The position numbers and the translations under genes were made by a program. A model generated the notes under the pieces. The model was not told where the DNA came from. It did not search any database and saw only the letters and a list, made by a program, of their open reading frames with translations. Below, one piece after another: positions 44,734 to 54,060 of a stretch of 64,000 nt of DNA. The DNA lies in contig CP048469.1 of the NCBI GenBank assembly GCA_025559845.1, positions 2,418,001-2,482,000 on the forward strand. The letters are read 5' to 3'. Each line of letters begins with the position of its first letter. Position 1 is the stretch's first letter. The DNA is from Agrobacterium tumefaciens. Lineage in GTDB: Bacteria; Pseudomonadota; Alphaproteobacteria; Rhizobiales; Rhizobiaceae.

Positions 44734-45210
44734 TCAGACGAAATCGAGCGGCACTCCTTCGAACGCCTTCACTTCCTTCAGTACGAAGGTGGTCTGCATT
44801 TCCTTGATTCCCGGCAGGCGTCGCACCACGGACATCGCAAAATCGGCGTAACTGTCCAGATCCGGCGCCACGACCTGCATCAGAAAATCCGCGTCGCCGG
44901 CAATGCTGTAACACGCCACAACTTGCGGAAGCGCTGCAACCTGGCGGGAGAATAGCTCGGCCTCCTCCTCATTGTGGCTGTCGATCTTGACCCGGATGAA
45001 TGCAAGGACACCAAGGCCGACCTGTCTCCGGTCTATACGTGCGGAATACCCTTGTATGACGCCCGTTTCCTCCAGTTGGCGCACGCGCCGCCAGCAGGGT
45101 GAAGCGGAAAGTCCGACTTCGTCGGCCAAGGCCTGATTGGTAAGCCGGCCGTCATCCTGCAACGAAGACAGAATTCGAACATCGACCGGTTCAAGCTTCG
45201 AATTTGGCAT
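44734..45210 (-). CDS. Lrp/AsnC family transcriptional regulator
   Basis: A 158-residue regulator: helix-turn-helix LEPVDVRILSSLQDDGRLTNQALADEVGLSASPCWRRVRQLE (part: LTNQALADEVGLSASPCWRR), then the RAM ligand domain with VVACYSIAGDADFLMQVVAPD and LPGIKEMQTTFVLKEVK. Lrp proteins sense amino acids. It is divergent from the DUF2000 gene across about 130 bp, which it may regulate. Confidence 0.92.
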   Translation of the reverse strand: MPNSKLEPVDVRILSSLQDDGRLTNQALADEVGLSASPCWRRVRQLEETGVIQGYSARIDRRQVGLGVLAFIRVKIDSHNEEEAELFSRQVAALPQVVACYSIAGDADFLMQVVAPDLDSYADFAMSVVRRLPGIKEMQTTFVLKEVKAFEGVPLDFV

Positions 45211-45339
45211 AACCTACCCCACACTGAAACAACGGAGGCAGAATCTACCAAATTTAGGCATGGAAGACCAGAAAAAGGCAGGTTCTTCCACTCAAGCACG
45301 ATTATCTTCCGAAACACATCAGGAAGGAAGAACACGGAC

Positions 45340-45759
45340 ATGACAGACGACTTTCGCATCGCCATCATCATCAACCCGGAGATGCCAGCAGGCTGGATTG
45401 CCAACACCGTTGGTGCCGTCGGCATCGGGCTTGGCGCCAGCACACCCGACCTTGCTGCAGACCGACTTACGGACGGCCAGGGACGGTCGATCGAGATCAG
45501 CTCAAACCGCCCGGTTCCTGTTCTTCAGGCAGATAGCCAGGCGATCGGAAAACTGTTGCTCAAGGCACTGGAAACAAAACCTGAAGGCTCTGCCATAGTG
45601 CCCTTCCCGGCCTTCGCACGTACGTTGCACGCCTATGCGGACTACAGAGAGACCTTTCCCGAAAGGGATCTGTCAGCAGAGGAGATCGACGGCCTCGGAA
45701 TTACCGGGCCGGCGAAATGGGTCAAATCCCTGACGGGCGCACTGAAATTGCTAAGGTAG
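45340..45759 (+). CDS. DUF2000 protein
   Basis: A 139-residue soluble protein: IIINPEMPAGWIANTVGAVGIGLGA, then NRPVPVLQADSQAIGKLL. This is the DUF2000 family, related in fold to peptidyl-tRNA hydrolase 2. Members often sit beside Lrp regulators and amino-acid exporters, as here beside a divergent Lrp gene. AGGAAGGAAGAAC lies upstream of the ATG. Function is unknown. Confidence 0.8.
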   Translation: MTDDFRIAIIINPEMPAGWIANTVGAVGIGLGASTPDLAADRLTDGQGRSIEISSNRPVPVLQADSQAIGKLLLKALETKPEGSAIVPFPAFARTLHAYADYRETFPERDLSAEEIDGLGITGPAKWVKSLTGALKLLR

Positions 45760-45768
45760 AAGCCTAGC

Positions 45769-46386
45769 TCAGGCCTGCAGGACGACGACGCGGGCGCCGA
45801 CAGGAACACGCGAATAGAGATCGATGATGTCGTGGTTCAGCATGCGAATGCAACCGCTGGACATGGCATGACCGATGGACTGTGGCTGATTGGTGCCGTG
45901 CAACCGGAACATTGTATCGTTGTTACCACGATAAAGGTAAAGCGCACGCGCACCGAGCGGATTGTTCGGACCGCCAGGCATGCCACCGGCGAATTTCAGG
46001 TTGCGCGGATCGCGTCGCATCATATTTGCTGTTGGCGTCCAGGATGGCCATTCCGCCTTACGACCAACATAGGCATCGCCCTTCAGTGCCAGTCCCTGTC
46101 GGCCGACACCAACGCCATACCGCATCGCCCGGCCATCGCCCATGACGTAATACAGACGGCGCGCCGGCGTATCGACAACAACGGTACCTGCTGGATGCGT
46201 CGTATCATAGGACACTTCCTGGCGGCGAAGCTCCGGCTTCACCTTGTCGAGATGCATGGCAGGAAGCGGGAATTTCTCATCCGGCTTCGCCGCATAATTG
46301 AGCCTTTGATGCGATACGCCTGAGCTTGCACAACCGGCCAACAACAGCGGTAGTCCAAACAGAACACCACGACGCGAAATAGACAT
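45769..46386 (-). CDS. L,D-transpeptidase lipoprotein (YkuD family)
   Basis: A 205-residue exported enzyme that makes 3-3 cross-links in peptidoglycan or attaches proteins to it. A Tat-like/lipoprotein start (SISRRGVLFGLPLLLAGCASS) has the lipobox LAGC with Cys 19. The catalytic YkuD domain shows FRLHGTNQPQSIGHAMSSGCIRMLNHDIIDLY with His and Cys in HGT and SSGCIRM. Rhizobiales grow from the pole and use many such enzymes. It has no close operon partner. Confidence 0.93.
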   Translation of the reverse strand: MSISRRGVLFGLPLLLAGCASSGVSHQRLNYAAKPDEKFPLPAMHLDKVKPELRRQEVSYDTTHPAGTVVVDTPARRLYYVMGDGRAMRYGVGVGRQGLALKGDAYVGRKAEWPSWTPTANMMRRDPRNLKFAGGMPGGPNNPLGARALYLYRGNNDTMFRLHGTNQPQSIGHAMSSGCIRMLNHDIIDLYSRVPVGARVVVLQA

Positions 46387-46466
46387 GTAACCCCCGCCAA
46401 GAATCTTTCGATTAACGAGGGGTATAATTTTATGGTTAACAAACCTCTAATCTACATAGGCAAGTG

Positions 46467-47363
46467 TTAACCGCCGGACCCCGAAGCAACAGGTTTGCGA
46501 TTTGCAAGGTAGACGCCCGCGACCGCAAGTACGGTCCCGGCCATCATCGCCGTCGTCAATGTCTCGCCAAACAGAACAGCCGCTTCGATGGCAGCAAGCG
46601 GAGGCACAAGATAGATCAGTGATGCGGCGCGCGACACCTGTCCCTTGCGAATAAGATAGAGCAACAAGGCAACCGCGCCGATGGAAATTGCCCCGACCGA
46701 CCATGCAAGCGTCGCCAGAAGCCCCGTGCTCCAGTCGATGTGGCCATCCTCGAGCAAGAACGTGAATGGCACAGTTATCAGCAAAGCGCCGACATATTGC
46801 AGGGTCGCCACCGCCATGATGTTTCCGCCATGGACATGTTTCTTCTGGTAAAGCGTCCCGTAGGTGACCGAAACCATGCCAAGGACATTGATGGCCACAG
46901 CATAAAACGGCACCGGCACCCCGGCGGCCCCGACCGCCATCATCTTTGGCAAAACTGCGATCGCTATCCCCACGAAACCGATGACCAGTCCGGCACGCTG
47001 CGCATTGGACAATCGCTCGCCGATCACAAAAGGAGCGGCAACGGCAGTCATCAGCGGCTGCAATCCGGCAATGATACCACCGATTGCCGCCGGAACGCCC
47101 TGGCCAATCGCCCACCAGATCATGCCAAGATAGATGCCGTGCAGGAAGACGCCAGACAAAATCGCACGACCGATGTCCCTCCATCCCCGTGGCCAACTCA
47201 CGCTTGCCACTCGACAGATCAGCCACAGAAAAATACCCGCCAGAGCATAGCGAAGACAGAGGAACGTCAGTGGCCCGGTATAGTGGACGGCATATTTTGC
47301 CGTCACCCACCCGGTTGACCAGAGAAAGACGAAAATGGCCGGAGCCAGACGGTCAAGAGACAT
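46467..47363 (-). CDS. EamA/DMT family transporter
   Basis: A 298-residue membrane protein with ten hydrophobic helices. It begins MSLDRLAPAIFVFLWSTGWVTAKYAV, a common start for this subgroup, and has IGGIIAGLQPLMTAVAAPFVIGE and ASLIYLVPPLAAIEAAVLFGE at the repeat ends. ATG 47363 follows GGAACGCACC. It is distinct from the EamA protein at 43 kb. The substrate is unknown. Confidence 0.88.
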   Translation of the reverse strand: MSLDRLAPAIFVFLWSTGWVTAKYAVHYTGPLTFLCLRYALAGIFLWLICRVASVSWPRGWRDIGRAILSGVFLHGIYLGMIWWAIGQGVPAAIGGIIAGLQPLMTAVAAPFVIGERLSNAQRAGLVIGFVGIAIAVLPKMMAVGAAGVPVPFYAVAINVLGMVSVTYGTLYQKKHVHGGNIMAVATLQYVGALLITVPFTFLLEDGHIDWSTGLLATLAWSVGAISIGAVALLLYLIRKGQVSRAASLIYLVPPLAAIEAAVLFGETLTTAMMAGTVLAVAGVYLANRKPVASGSGG

Positions 47364-47737
47364 GGTGCGTTCCGAAAACCTTGCCGTAATGGCGGCTTGA
47401 ACGCCGGTAACTCCGTTACAGGCGAAGGTCAAAAGTCTTTTCGTGATCACATCGTTCAGTTTTTCTGATGAAACACCGACCAGCATCAGCAGAAAGCGAA
47501 AGAGCAAATTTTATGCATTCGCCCAATGGCCGCACAGTCCAGCAGCCCCTCTCCGCCCTGTCACCCGACGCAACCAATTTCGACGTGCCGCATTTATAGG
47601 CTAAATCTCAAAAATTGCTTCTTTTTTATAAGGATAGCTCGGCCACAATCCGGGAGAAAATCTTCAACCGGGGGCCTGCATAGTTCTTGCATTGCTTCTG
47701 ACGTTGTATTCATATGGCAAAAAAGGGGACATCGAAG
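47364..47737. other. 374-bp divergent gap before the ATP-grasp gene
   Basis: No gene seen. An A/T-rich patch at about 47600-47640 may hold the promoter of the ATP-grasp operon. The last 20 bases carry AAGGGG, which fits a TTG start at 47738. Confidence 0.55.
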
Positions 47738-49147
47738 TTGGCATTTGACGAAATGATGAATGCGGACAACACGCCGCGAAACCCATACGAAAACTACAAC
47801 GAGTGGTACAGTCGACAGGACAGCGCGCACCTGATCCAGAAGTCAAAAGACGCGGAAAACATCTTTCGGAAAACCGGCATTACTTTTGCCGTTTATGGCC
47901 ACGCTGACAGTTCCGAGAAACTGATACCATTCGACATCATCCCGCGCATCATCTCCGGACGGGAATGGCGAAAGCTGGCGCAGGGTATCGAACAGCGGGT
48001 GCTCGCCCTCAACGCCTTCCTCGATGACATCTATCACAAGCAGGAAATCATTCGCGCCGGACGTATTCCCCGCGAACTCATTGAAAAGAATGAGGCCTTC
48101 CTGCCGGAAATGATCGGCTTCACGCCACCCGGCGGCGTTTATACTCACATCGTTGGCACGGATATCGTTCGCACCGGTGAAGACCAGTTCTATGTTCTCG
48201 AGGACAACGCCCGCACACCATCCGGTGTCAGCTACATGCTGGAAAACCGCGAAACGATGATGCAGATGTTCCCGGAACTGTTCCATGAGAACCGCGTGCA
48301 ACGGGTGGAGGATTACCCCTACCTGCTGCGGCAGTCGCTGGCATCGCTTGCCCCGCCCGGCTGCACCGGCAAGCCGCGCGTCGCCGTCTTGACGCCGGGC
48401 ATTTATAATTCCGCCTATTACGAGCATTCGTTCCTTGCCGACATGATGGGCGTCGAACTGGTGGAAGGATCTGACCTGCGTGTCATGGACGGCAAGGTCA
48501 AGATGCGCACCACCCGGGGTTACGAGGCAATTGACGTCCTCTATCGCCGCGTCGATGACGACTTCCTCGATCCGCTGACCTTCCGTCCGGATTCCGCCCT
48601 TGGCGTACCCGGCATCATGGATGTCTATCGTGCTGGCAATATCACCATTGCCAACGCACCCGGAACCGGCATTTCCGACGATAAGGCGATCTACTCCTAT
48701 ATGCCGGAGATCGTCGAGTTCTATACCGGTCGCAAGCCGCTTCTGGAAAATGTGCCGACATGGCGCTGTTCCGAGCCGGACAGCCTGAAATACGTTCTCG
48801 ACAACCTGGCCGACCTTGTCGTCAAGGAAGTCCACGGTTCGGGCGGTTACGGCATGCTGGTCGGCCCGACGGCCTCGAAGCGGGAACGAGCGCTTTTCGC
48901 AGAGAAGCTGAGGGCGCGCCCGGCCAATTACATTGCGCAGCCCACGCTGTCGCTTTCGACCGTGCCGATCATGGTGAAAAACGGCATCGCGCCGCGCCAT
49001 GTCGATCTTCGCCCCTATGTCCTCGTTTCTGACAAGGTGAAGATCATTCCCGGCGGTTTGACCCGCGTCGCGCTCAAGAAGGGCTCGCTCGTGGTCAATT
49101 CCAGCCAGGGCGGCGGCACCAAGGATACGTGGGTACTGGAGGACTAA
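47738..49147 (+). CDS. Circularly permuted ATP-grasp protein
   Basis: About 469 residues; a type-1 circularly permuted ATP-grasp enzyme (formerly DUF404/407). It has ITFAVYGHADSSEKLIPFDIIPR, VYTHIVGTDIVRTGEDQFYVLEDNARTPSGVSYMLENR (part: YVLEDNARTPSGVSYMLEN), AVLTPGIYNSAYYEHSFLA, VVKEVHGSGGYGML and SSQGGGTKDTWVLED. Such proteins are predicted to form amide bonds in a peptide-synthesis or modification system with alpha-E and transglutaminase partners. TTG 47738 is used because AAGGGG sits upstream; ATG 47714 has no ribosome site and would add eight residues. Confidence 0.9.
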   Translation: MAFDEMMNADNTPRNPYENYNEWYSRQDSAHLIQKSKDAENIFRKTGITFAVYGHADSSEKLIPFDIIPRIISGREWRKLAQGIEQRVLALNAFLDDIYHKQEIIRAGRIPRELIEKNEAFLPEMIGFTPPGGVYTHIVGTDIVRTGEDQFYVLEDNARTPSGVSYMLENRETMMQMFPELFHENRVQRVEDYPYLLRQSLASLAPPGCTGKPRVAVLTPGIYNSAYYEHSFLADMMGVELVEGSDLRVMDGKVKMRTTRGYEAIDVLYRRVDDDFLDPLTFRPDSALGVPGIMDVYRAGNITIANAPGTGISDDKAIYSYMPEIVEFYTGRKPLLENVPTWRCSEPDSLKYVLDNLADLVVKEVHGSGGYGMLVGPTASKRERALFAEKLRARPANYIAQPTLSLSTVPIMVKNGIAPRHVDLRPYVLVSDKVKIIPGGLTRVALKKGSLVVNSSQGGGTKDTWVLED

Positions 49148-49150
49148 GCC

Positions 49151-50092
49151 ATGCTGGGCAGGACGGCAAACGGGCTCTACTGGATGTTCCGGTACATCGA
49201 GCGTGCAGAAAACATCGCCCGACTGATCGACGCGGGCTTACGCATGTCGCTGACACGCAGTGGCACCGGCGATGAAGACTGGGATGGCGTACTGCAAAGT
49301 GCGGGCGTACGCGAAGCGTTTCTTGAAACCAACGAAAAGGTAACGGCAGTCGACGCGATCGACTACCTGCTGCGTGAGAGATCAAACCCCTCCAGCGTCA
49401 TGTCCTGCATCGAGTCAGGCCGCAACAACGCCCGCATGGTGCGGACGGCACTGACGCGTGAAACGTGGGAGGCAACGAACGAGTTCTGGATCGAACTGAA
49501 AAACCTCCTCGGTCGACGTGTGAAAGCCGCCGAACTGCCGCAAATCATCGATGTCATCAAACATCGCGCCGGACTGGTGCGCGGCGCGTTCCACGGCTCG
49601 ATGCTGCGCAACGATCTCTACAATTTCTCGCGCATCGGCACGTTCATCGAGCGTGCGGACAACACCGCGCGTATTCTTGATGTGAAGTATTATGTGTTGC
49701 TGCCAGGTATGTCGCATGTCGGATCATCGCTCGACAACGTACAGTGGGAATCGATCCTGCGCTCAGCCTCTGCCCACCGTTCCTACGGCTGGGTGTATGA
49801 CGCAGAGTACAAGCCTGCCAATATTGCCGATTTCCTGATCCTCAACGCCCGCATGCCACGCTCTCTTGCCTATTGCTACGACAAGATCGCCAGCAATCTC
49901 AATTACATTGCAGAGGATTACGGCGAGCGGCACCAGGCTCACGAAACGGCCGAAAGCATCCGCAACACCTTGCACACGACGACGATCAATCGCGTCATGG
50001 ATGAAGGCTTGCACGAGTTTCTGGAAAGATTCGTCATCCGCAATGGACAGTTGGGGCAGGAAATCACGGAAGGCTACCGCTTCTATCAGTAA
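49151..50092 (+). CDS. Alpha-E domain protein
   Basis: A 313-residue helical protein (DUF403): MLGRTANGLYWMFRYIERAENIARLIDA (part: ANGLYWMFRYIERAENIARL), a repeat of this style in FSRIGTFIERADNTARILDVKYY, and HRSYGWVYDAEYKP. Conserved acidic and Arg residues in the two ERAxNxAR blocks may bind ligand. It starts 3 bp after the ATP-grasp stop and always travels with it in this system; its role is unknown. Confidence 0.92.
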   Translation: MLGRTANGLYWMFRYIERAENIARLIDAGLRMSLTRSGTGDEDWDGVLQSAGVREAFLETNEKVTAVDAIDYLLRERSNPSSVMSCIESGRNNARMVRTALTRETWEATNEFWIELKNLLGRRVKAAELPQIIDVIKHRAGLVRGAFHGSMLRNDLYNFSRIGTFIERADNTARILDVKYYVLLPGMSHVGSSLDNVQWESILRSASAHRSYGWVYDAEYKPANIADFLILNARMPRSLAYCYDKIASNLNYIAEDYGERHQAHETAESIRNTLHTTTINRVMDEGLHEFLERFVIRNGQLGQEITEGYRFYQ

Positions 50093-50113
50093 GCGCGTGG
50101 ACGGGGACAGGGT

Positions 50114-50935
50114 ATGCGTCTGAAAATCACCCATACGACAGAATATGTCTATGACGAGCCAATGCCTTATGCCTTGCAAAGGTTGCGGTTGACACCGCAG
50201 ACCGGCCCTTGCCAGAAGGTCGAGGATTGGGCTGTCGCAGTCGATGGCGCGACCGTCGAAGTGACCTATGACGACCATTTCGGCAACAGGGTCTCTCTGG
50301 TGGAAACCGAAGGTCCACAGCAGCAGGTCAAGGTAATTGCAAGCGGCGTTGTCGAGACCGAAGACAGGGCCGGTGTCTACGGTTACCACATCGGCAATGC
50401 ACCGCTCTGGCTTTTTCTGCGCGAAACACCACGCACCAAGCCGGGAAAGCTCATTCGGGAGCTGGTCAAGGTGAGCAATGGCGAGAGCGAACTGGCGCGT
50501 CTGCACGACCTGATGGAAAACATCCATCGCAAGGTCGAATATGTTCCTGGCGCAACAGACCCGGAAACAACCGCTGAACTGGCGCTGGAAACCGGCAAGG
50601 GTGTGTGCCAAGACCACACCCACATTCTTGTATCTGCGGCGCGCCTGATCGGCCTGCCGGCCCGTTACGTTTCCGGTTATCTTATGATGGAGGACGTGGC
50701 AGAGCAGACTGCGACCCATGCCTGGGCTGAGGTGCACCTGGAAGGACTTGGCTGGGTCGGTTTCGACGCTGCCAACAACATCTGCCCCGACGACCGATAT
50801 GTGCGCATCGCATCCGGCCTGTGCTATCGCGATTGCGCGCCTGTCTCCGGCATGCGGATCGGCCAGGCCGGCGAAACCCTGAACGTCTCGGTAACCGTCC
50901 AGCAATCGCAGAGCCAGAGCCAATCACAAAGCTGA
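50114..50935 (+). CDS. Transglutaminase-like protease/transferase of the ATP-grasp system
   Basis: A 273-residue protein. Residues 1-80 are the Bact_transglu_N domain (MRLKITHTTEYVYDEPMPYALQRLRLTP, in part). The transglutaminase core shows the full triad: Cys in GKGVCQDHTHI, His in THAWAEVHLEG and Asp in GFDAANN. The tail is a low-complexity Gln-Ser run. It starts 21 bp after the alpha-E gene. In the predicted system it would cut or transfer the amide product. Confidence 0.92.
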   Translation: MRLKITHTTEYVYDEPMPYALQRLRLTPQTGPCQKVEDWAVAVDGATVEVTYDDHFGNRVSLVETEGPQQQVKVIASGVVETEDRAGVYGYHIGNAPLWLFLRETPRTKPGKLIRELVKVSNGESELARLHDLMENIHRKVEYVPGATDPETTAELALETGKGVCQDHTHILVSAARLIGLPARYVSGYLMMEDVAEQTATHAWAEVHLEGLGWVGFDAANNICPDDRYVRIASGLCYRDCAPVSGMRIGQAGETLNVSVTVQQSQSQSQSQS

Positions 50936-50948
50936 CGGTGATAAAACA

Positions 50949-51545
50949 GTGACGGGCAAGGACGACGAAACAATCGGCTTTTACAAGCAAAATGCCGATG
51001 CCTATACGTCGGCAATGCGCAACGCGAACATTCTGTATCTCGAGCCGTTTCTCCAAAAGCTGCCGCCTGGCGCAACGATCCTTGAACTTGGCTGCGGTAG
51101 CGGCCAGGACAGCGCTTTCATGCTTGAAAGAGGCTTTGACGTTCATCCGACAGATGGCACACCGGCAATAGTCGCGGCGGCACAGGCAAGACTGGGTGTT
51201 CCCGTCAGGCAACTGTTCTTTGATGAACTGGATGACGAGGAGCGATATGAGGGCATCTGGGCAAATGCCTGCCTGTTGCACGCGCCTCGCCCCTCCCTGT
51301 CAGGCATCGTAGGCCGTATTTACCGTGCCCTGAAGCGGCGGGGCGTTTTCCATGCAAGTTTCAAGGCAGGTGAAACGGACGGCCGCGACCGGTTTGGTCG
51401 GTATTTCAATTACCCCACGCAAGAATGGCTGACGGACGCCTACATGCGGCATGGCTGGCAGGAGCTGGCGATCGAAACACGGCAAGGCAGCGGCTATGAC
51501 AGAGAGCCGACCGAATGGCTCCATATCACAGCCATCAAGGCATAA
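50949..51545 (+). CDS. Class I SAM-dependent methyltransferase
   Basis: A 198-residue methyltransferase: FYKQNADAYTSAMRN, SAM loop ILELGCGSGQDSAFML, then an acidic DVHPTDGTPAIVAAA and WANACLLHAPR. It starts at GTG, 13 bp after the transglutaminase stop, so is probably in the same operon. The substrate may be a peptide or small metabolite of that system; this rests on position only. Confidence 0.85.
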   Translation: MTGKDDETIGFYKQNADAYTSAMRNANILYLEPFLQKLPPGATILELGCGSGQDSAFMLERGFDVHPTDGTPAIVAAAQARLGVPVRQLFFDELDDEERYEGIWANACLLHAPRPSLSGIVGRIYRALKRRGVFHASFKAGETDGRDRFGRYFNYPTQEWLTDAYMRHGWQELAIETRQGSGYDREPTEWLHITAIKA

Positions 51546-51561
51546 TCTAATCAGCCTACTA

Positions 51562-52323
51562 TCATGACAAGACACCACCCGGCTTGTGCCGATGCGCATG
51601 AGATCCTCCAGGAATAGCCGGCACCCGGCCGTCACGGATACGTCCTACTCGCGCATTCATCCAGTGTCGTATGACGAAAGAATAGAGCAGGCCTTTTACC
51701 CCGTGGAACGCCTGTCTGTGTTGCCGATAAAAGGCATCAGGACTGTTGAACAGGCCAAGATCCTGATTGATTCCAGTCTTCTGGATATAGGTGCTGCGCC
51801 CGGTCCATGTGACGGCGGGCGCGTCAAGACAATCCGTTCCCGCGCCATAACCACACAAGGATGAGCCCTGCTCCGCAAAATGCGTTTGCAGGCTTCTCAG
51901 AAACCGCGCGTCGAGAATAAAGCCTTCCAGCTCGATCCATCGATCTTCGAACCAGATCTCGACCCAACTGTGCAGAATGCTGTCAGGCGCGATGCCGTAG
52001 ACGATTTCGGGCACGATACCCCGCTGCAATCCCTTGTGGATCGTGAAGCCGTGCAGACGGCATGGGATTTCCAAAGCGCGCAGCAGTGCCATCAGCAAGA
52101 TGGCCTTGGTATTGCATTGCCCATAGCCGTCGGCAAGCACAGCCGTGGCAGGAACATCGTCTGCCCGATTGTAACCGAAGGCGACATCGTTTCTTACGAA
52201 GTCATAGGCCGCACCAATGCGCTCGAACGGCGACAACATGGCCCATCCTCTTGCGGCAAGAAGCGCCTGTATGCTGCGCGAGCGATAATTCAACAACGGC
52301 GTCTCCACCAGATAAGCCTTCAC
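51562..52323 (-). CDS. Second transglutaminase-like protein
   Basis: A 253-residue protein with a transglutaminase core: Cys in DGYGQCNTKAILLMALLRA and His in ILHSWVEIWFEDRWIELEGF. The usual Asp position after the Trp (normally W-x-x-x-D) reads WIELEG, so a Glu may replace it. Start GTG 52323 has a near-perfect GGAGG seven bases upstream and is preferred to the longer ATG. It is on the opposite strand, convergent with the methyltransferase of the ATP-grasp operon. Function is unknown. Confidence 0.83.
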   Translation of the reverse strand: MKAYLVETPLLNYRSRSIQALLAARGWAMLSPFERIGAAYDFVRNDVAFGYNRADDVPATAVLADGYGQCNTKAILLMALLRALEIPCRLHGFTIHKGLQRGIVPEIVYGIAPDSILHSWVEIWFEDRWIELEGFILDARFLRSLQTHFAEQGSSLCGYGAGTDCLDAPAVTWTGRSTYIQKTGINQDLGLFNSPDAFYRQHRQAFHGVKGLLYSFVIRHWMNARVGRIRDGRVPAIPGGSHAHRHKPGGVLS

Positions 52324-52468
52324 CTCTTTTCCTCCATGAACGCCGCCTCCATCAATTGCGACAATGGCTAGCATCTATAGCAACTAGAGGTTCAAGCCCC
52401 TTCTCAACAAAATGGTAGACGTCGTGATGAAAGGCAGTGAGACTGGCAGGAATGCAGGGAGAAAGACT

Positions 52469-52894
52469 ATGAAGCCACTCGGCGGCATTATGGAGACAGC
52501 CATCTACGCCGATGATCTGGAGGCCGCCGAGCAGTTTTATGGTGAGGTTTTCGGACTTGAAATGGTCAGGAGACTTCCGGGGCAGTTCGTGTTTTTCCGT
52601 TGTGGGCAACAGATGTTGCTGATCTTCGACCCGGAGAAATCCCACAAGGCGGACGAGCGCAATCCCATCCCGCGTCACGGTACGGCAGGTCAGGGACATT
52701 TCTGTTTTCGGGTAAAAGACAGTACGGAGGTCGATGCATGGCGCGATCGTTTCATCGCTCTCGGCATTGCTGTCGAACATTACCATCGCTGGGGCAATGA
52801 CAGCCGGTCGGTCTACATCCGCGACCCCGCAGGAAATTCGGTCGAGGTGGGCGAAGGACGACTTTGGGGCTTCGACGGAATGCCCCCCTCATAA
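52469..52894 (+). CDS. VOC-family (glyoxalase/bleomycin resistance-like) protein
   Basis: A 141-residue protein with two beta-alpha-beta-beta-beta units. METAIYADDLEAAEQFYGEVFGLEM opens it, HGTAGQGHFCFRVKD holds a candidate metal His, and SVYIRDPAGNSVEVGE is the standard end with Glu ligand. ATG 52469 follows AGGGAGAAAGACT. The reaction cannot be told. It is convergent with gguC. Confidence 0.88.
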   Translation: MKPLGGIMETAIYADDLEAAEQFYGEVFGLEMVRRLPGQFVFFRCGQQMLLIFDPEKSHKADERNPIPRHGTAGQGHFCFRVKDSTEVDAWRDRFIALGIAVEHYHRWGNDSRSVYIRDPAGNSVEVGEGRLWGFDGMPPS

Positions 52895-52920
52895 AAAAGC
52901 CCCGCCTGTTTCCAGCCGGG
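52893..52920 (-). terminator. Rho-independent terminator of the chvE-ggu operon
   Basis: On the minus strand CCCGGCTG, loop GAAA, CAGGCGGG (one internal G-G mismatch), then a T-run (As at 52893-52898 on plus), 25 bases after the gguC stop. Confidence 0.8.
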
Positions 52921-52944
52921 ACCCTGATCGTTCATACCACCAGA

Positions 52945-53946
52945 TCAGATCTGACGGACGGCAATCTCTTCTTCCGCATCGACGGCAAGCGGGTTTTTCA
53001 GCGCCAGGCCAAAACCAGCGGCTTCGATTTCGAATACGTCGCCCGCCTCCGGCTTCACGCCATCTGCGAAGGAAAGCGTTGCAGTGCCGAACATGTGGAC
53101 ATGCACGTCGCCCGGTGCACGGAACAATCCATATTTGAAATGGTGATATTCGAGGTTTGCGAAGGTGTGGGACATGTTGTCTTCACCCGAAACGAACGGC
53201 TTTTCGAAAATCACCTTGTCGCCACGACGAATGCGCGACGTACCGCGAATGTCCGAGGGCGGTGCGCCAACGCGGATTTCCGGGCCAAAGCTTGCCGGAC
53301 GCAGCTTGGAATGCGCCAGATAAAGGTAGTTGATCCGCTCGGTGACGTGGTCGGAGAACTCGTTCGAAACAGCAAAGCCGATGCGGACTGGTTCGCCCTT
53401 GTCAGAGATAACGTAGATGCCAGCCATCTCAGGCTCTTCGCCACCGTCAAGCGCGAAGGATGGAGAGGTGAGCGCCGCACCAGGAGCGGCAGCAACGTAG
53501 CCGTTGCCCTTATAGAACCATTCCGGCTGAACGCCCTTTTCACCGGCCTTCGGCTTGCCGTTCTCAAGGCCCATGCGGAACATTTTCATAGAATCCGTCA
53601 GGCTTTCCTCGGCGGCTTCCGTTGTCTTCTTGTGCATGCTGTCACGCGTTGCAGCGGAGCCGAGATGCGTCAGACCCGTACCCGTCAGATGAAGATGCGC
53701 CGGGTCCGGATGCGTGATCGGCGGCAGAAAACGGCCTTCTGCATAGACCTTCTCAAGGTCGACAGTCTCGCCCAGACCATGCGCGGAAATGACATCCGCA
53801 AGGCTCTTGCCACCGTTGGCGGCTTCCATGGCAAGCGCATAAACGGATTCTGCGTTGTTGACGGCACGCGCTTCGCCGCCCTCTTCGCGAACTGCCACGA
53901 CGATCTTGCCGCTGGTGTCCTTGATCTGTGAAATTAGCACGGTCAT
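52945..53946 (-). CDS. gguC: GguC (AraD1/FAH-family) protein
   Basis: A 333-residue member of the fumarylacetoacetate-hydrolase superfamily in the AraD1/GguC group. Text: HLTGTGLTHLGSAATRDSMHKK, PEWFYKGNG, GEEPEMAGIYVISDKGEPVRIGFAVSNEFSDHVTE (part: EPEMAGIYVI and NEFSDHVTE) with acidic metal ligands. AraD1-type proteins are associated with L-arabinose/galactose oxidative pathways, possibly as sugar-acid dehydratase. It is the last gene of chvE-gguA-gguB-gguC; a hairpin separates it from gguB. Confidence 0.92.
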   Translation of the reverse strand: MTVLISQIKDTSGKIVVAVREEGGEARAVNNAESVYALAMEAANGGKSLADVISAHGLGETVDLEKVYAEGRFLPPITHPDPAHLHLTGTGLTHLGSAATRDSMHKKTTEAAEESLTDSMKMFRMGLENGKPKAGEKGVQPEWFYKGNGYVAAAPGAALTSPSFALDGGEEPEMAGIYVISDKGEPVRIGFAVSNEFSDHVTERINYLYLAHSKLRPASFGPEIRVGAPPSDIRGTSRIRRGDKVIFEKPFVSGEDNMSHTFANLEYHHFKYGLFRAPGDVHVHMFGTATLSFADGVKPEAGDVFEIEAAGFGLALKNPLAVDAEEEIAVRQI

Positions 53947-54009
53947 TCCTTCCTAAGGCGCTTTACGCCTGTCTCTCAAACCTGCGGCGCAATGCGCCTG
54001 CATCTTATG

Positions 54010-54034
54010 AAAGTGGCCGGAACCCGGCCACTTT
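54010..54034. terminator. Hairpin between gguB and gguC
   Basis: AAAGTGGCCGG (54010-54020), loop AAC, CCGGCCACTTT (54024-54034), perfect 11-bp stem. On the minus strand only TTTC follows, so it may stabilise the upstream message or lower gguC expression rather than stop it fully. Confidence 0.7.
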
Positions 54035-54060
54035 TTTGCTTGCTATATCGAGCTGGACAA

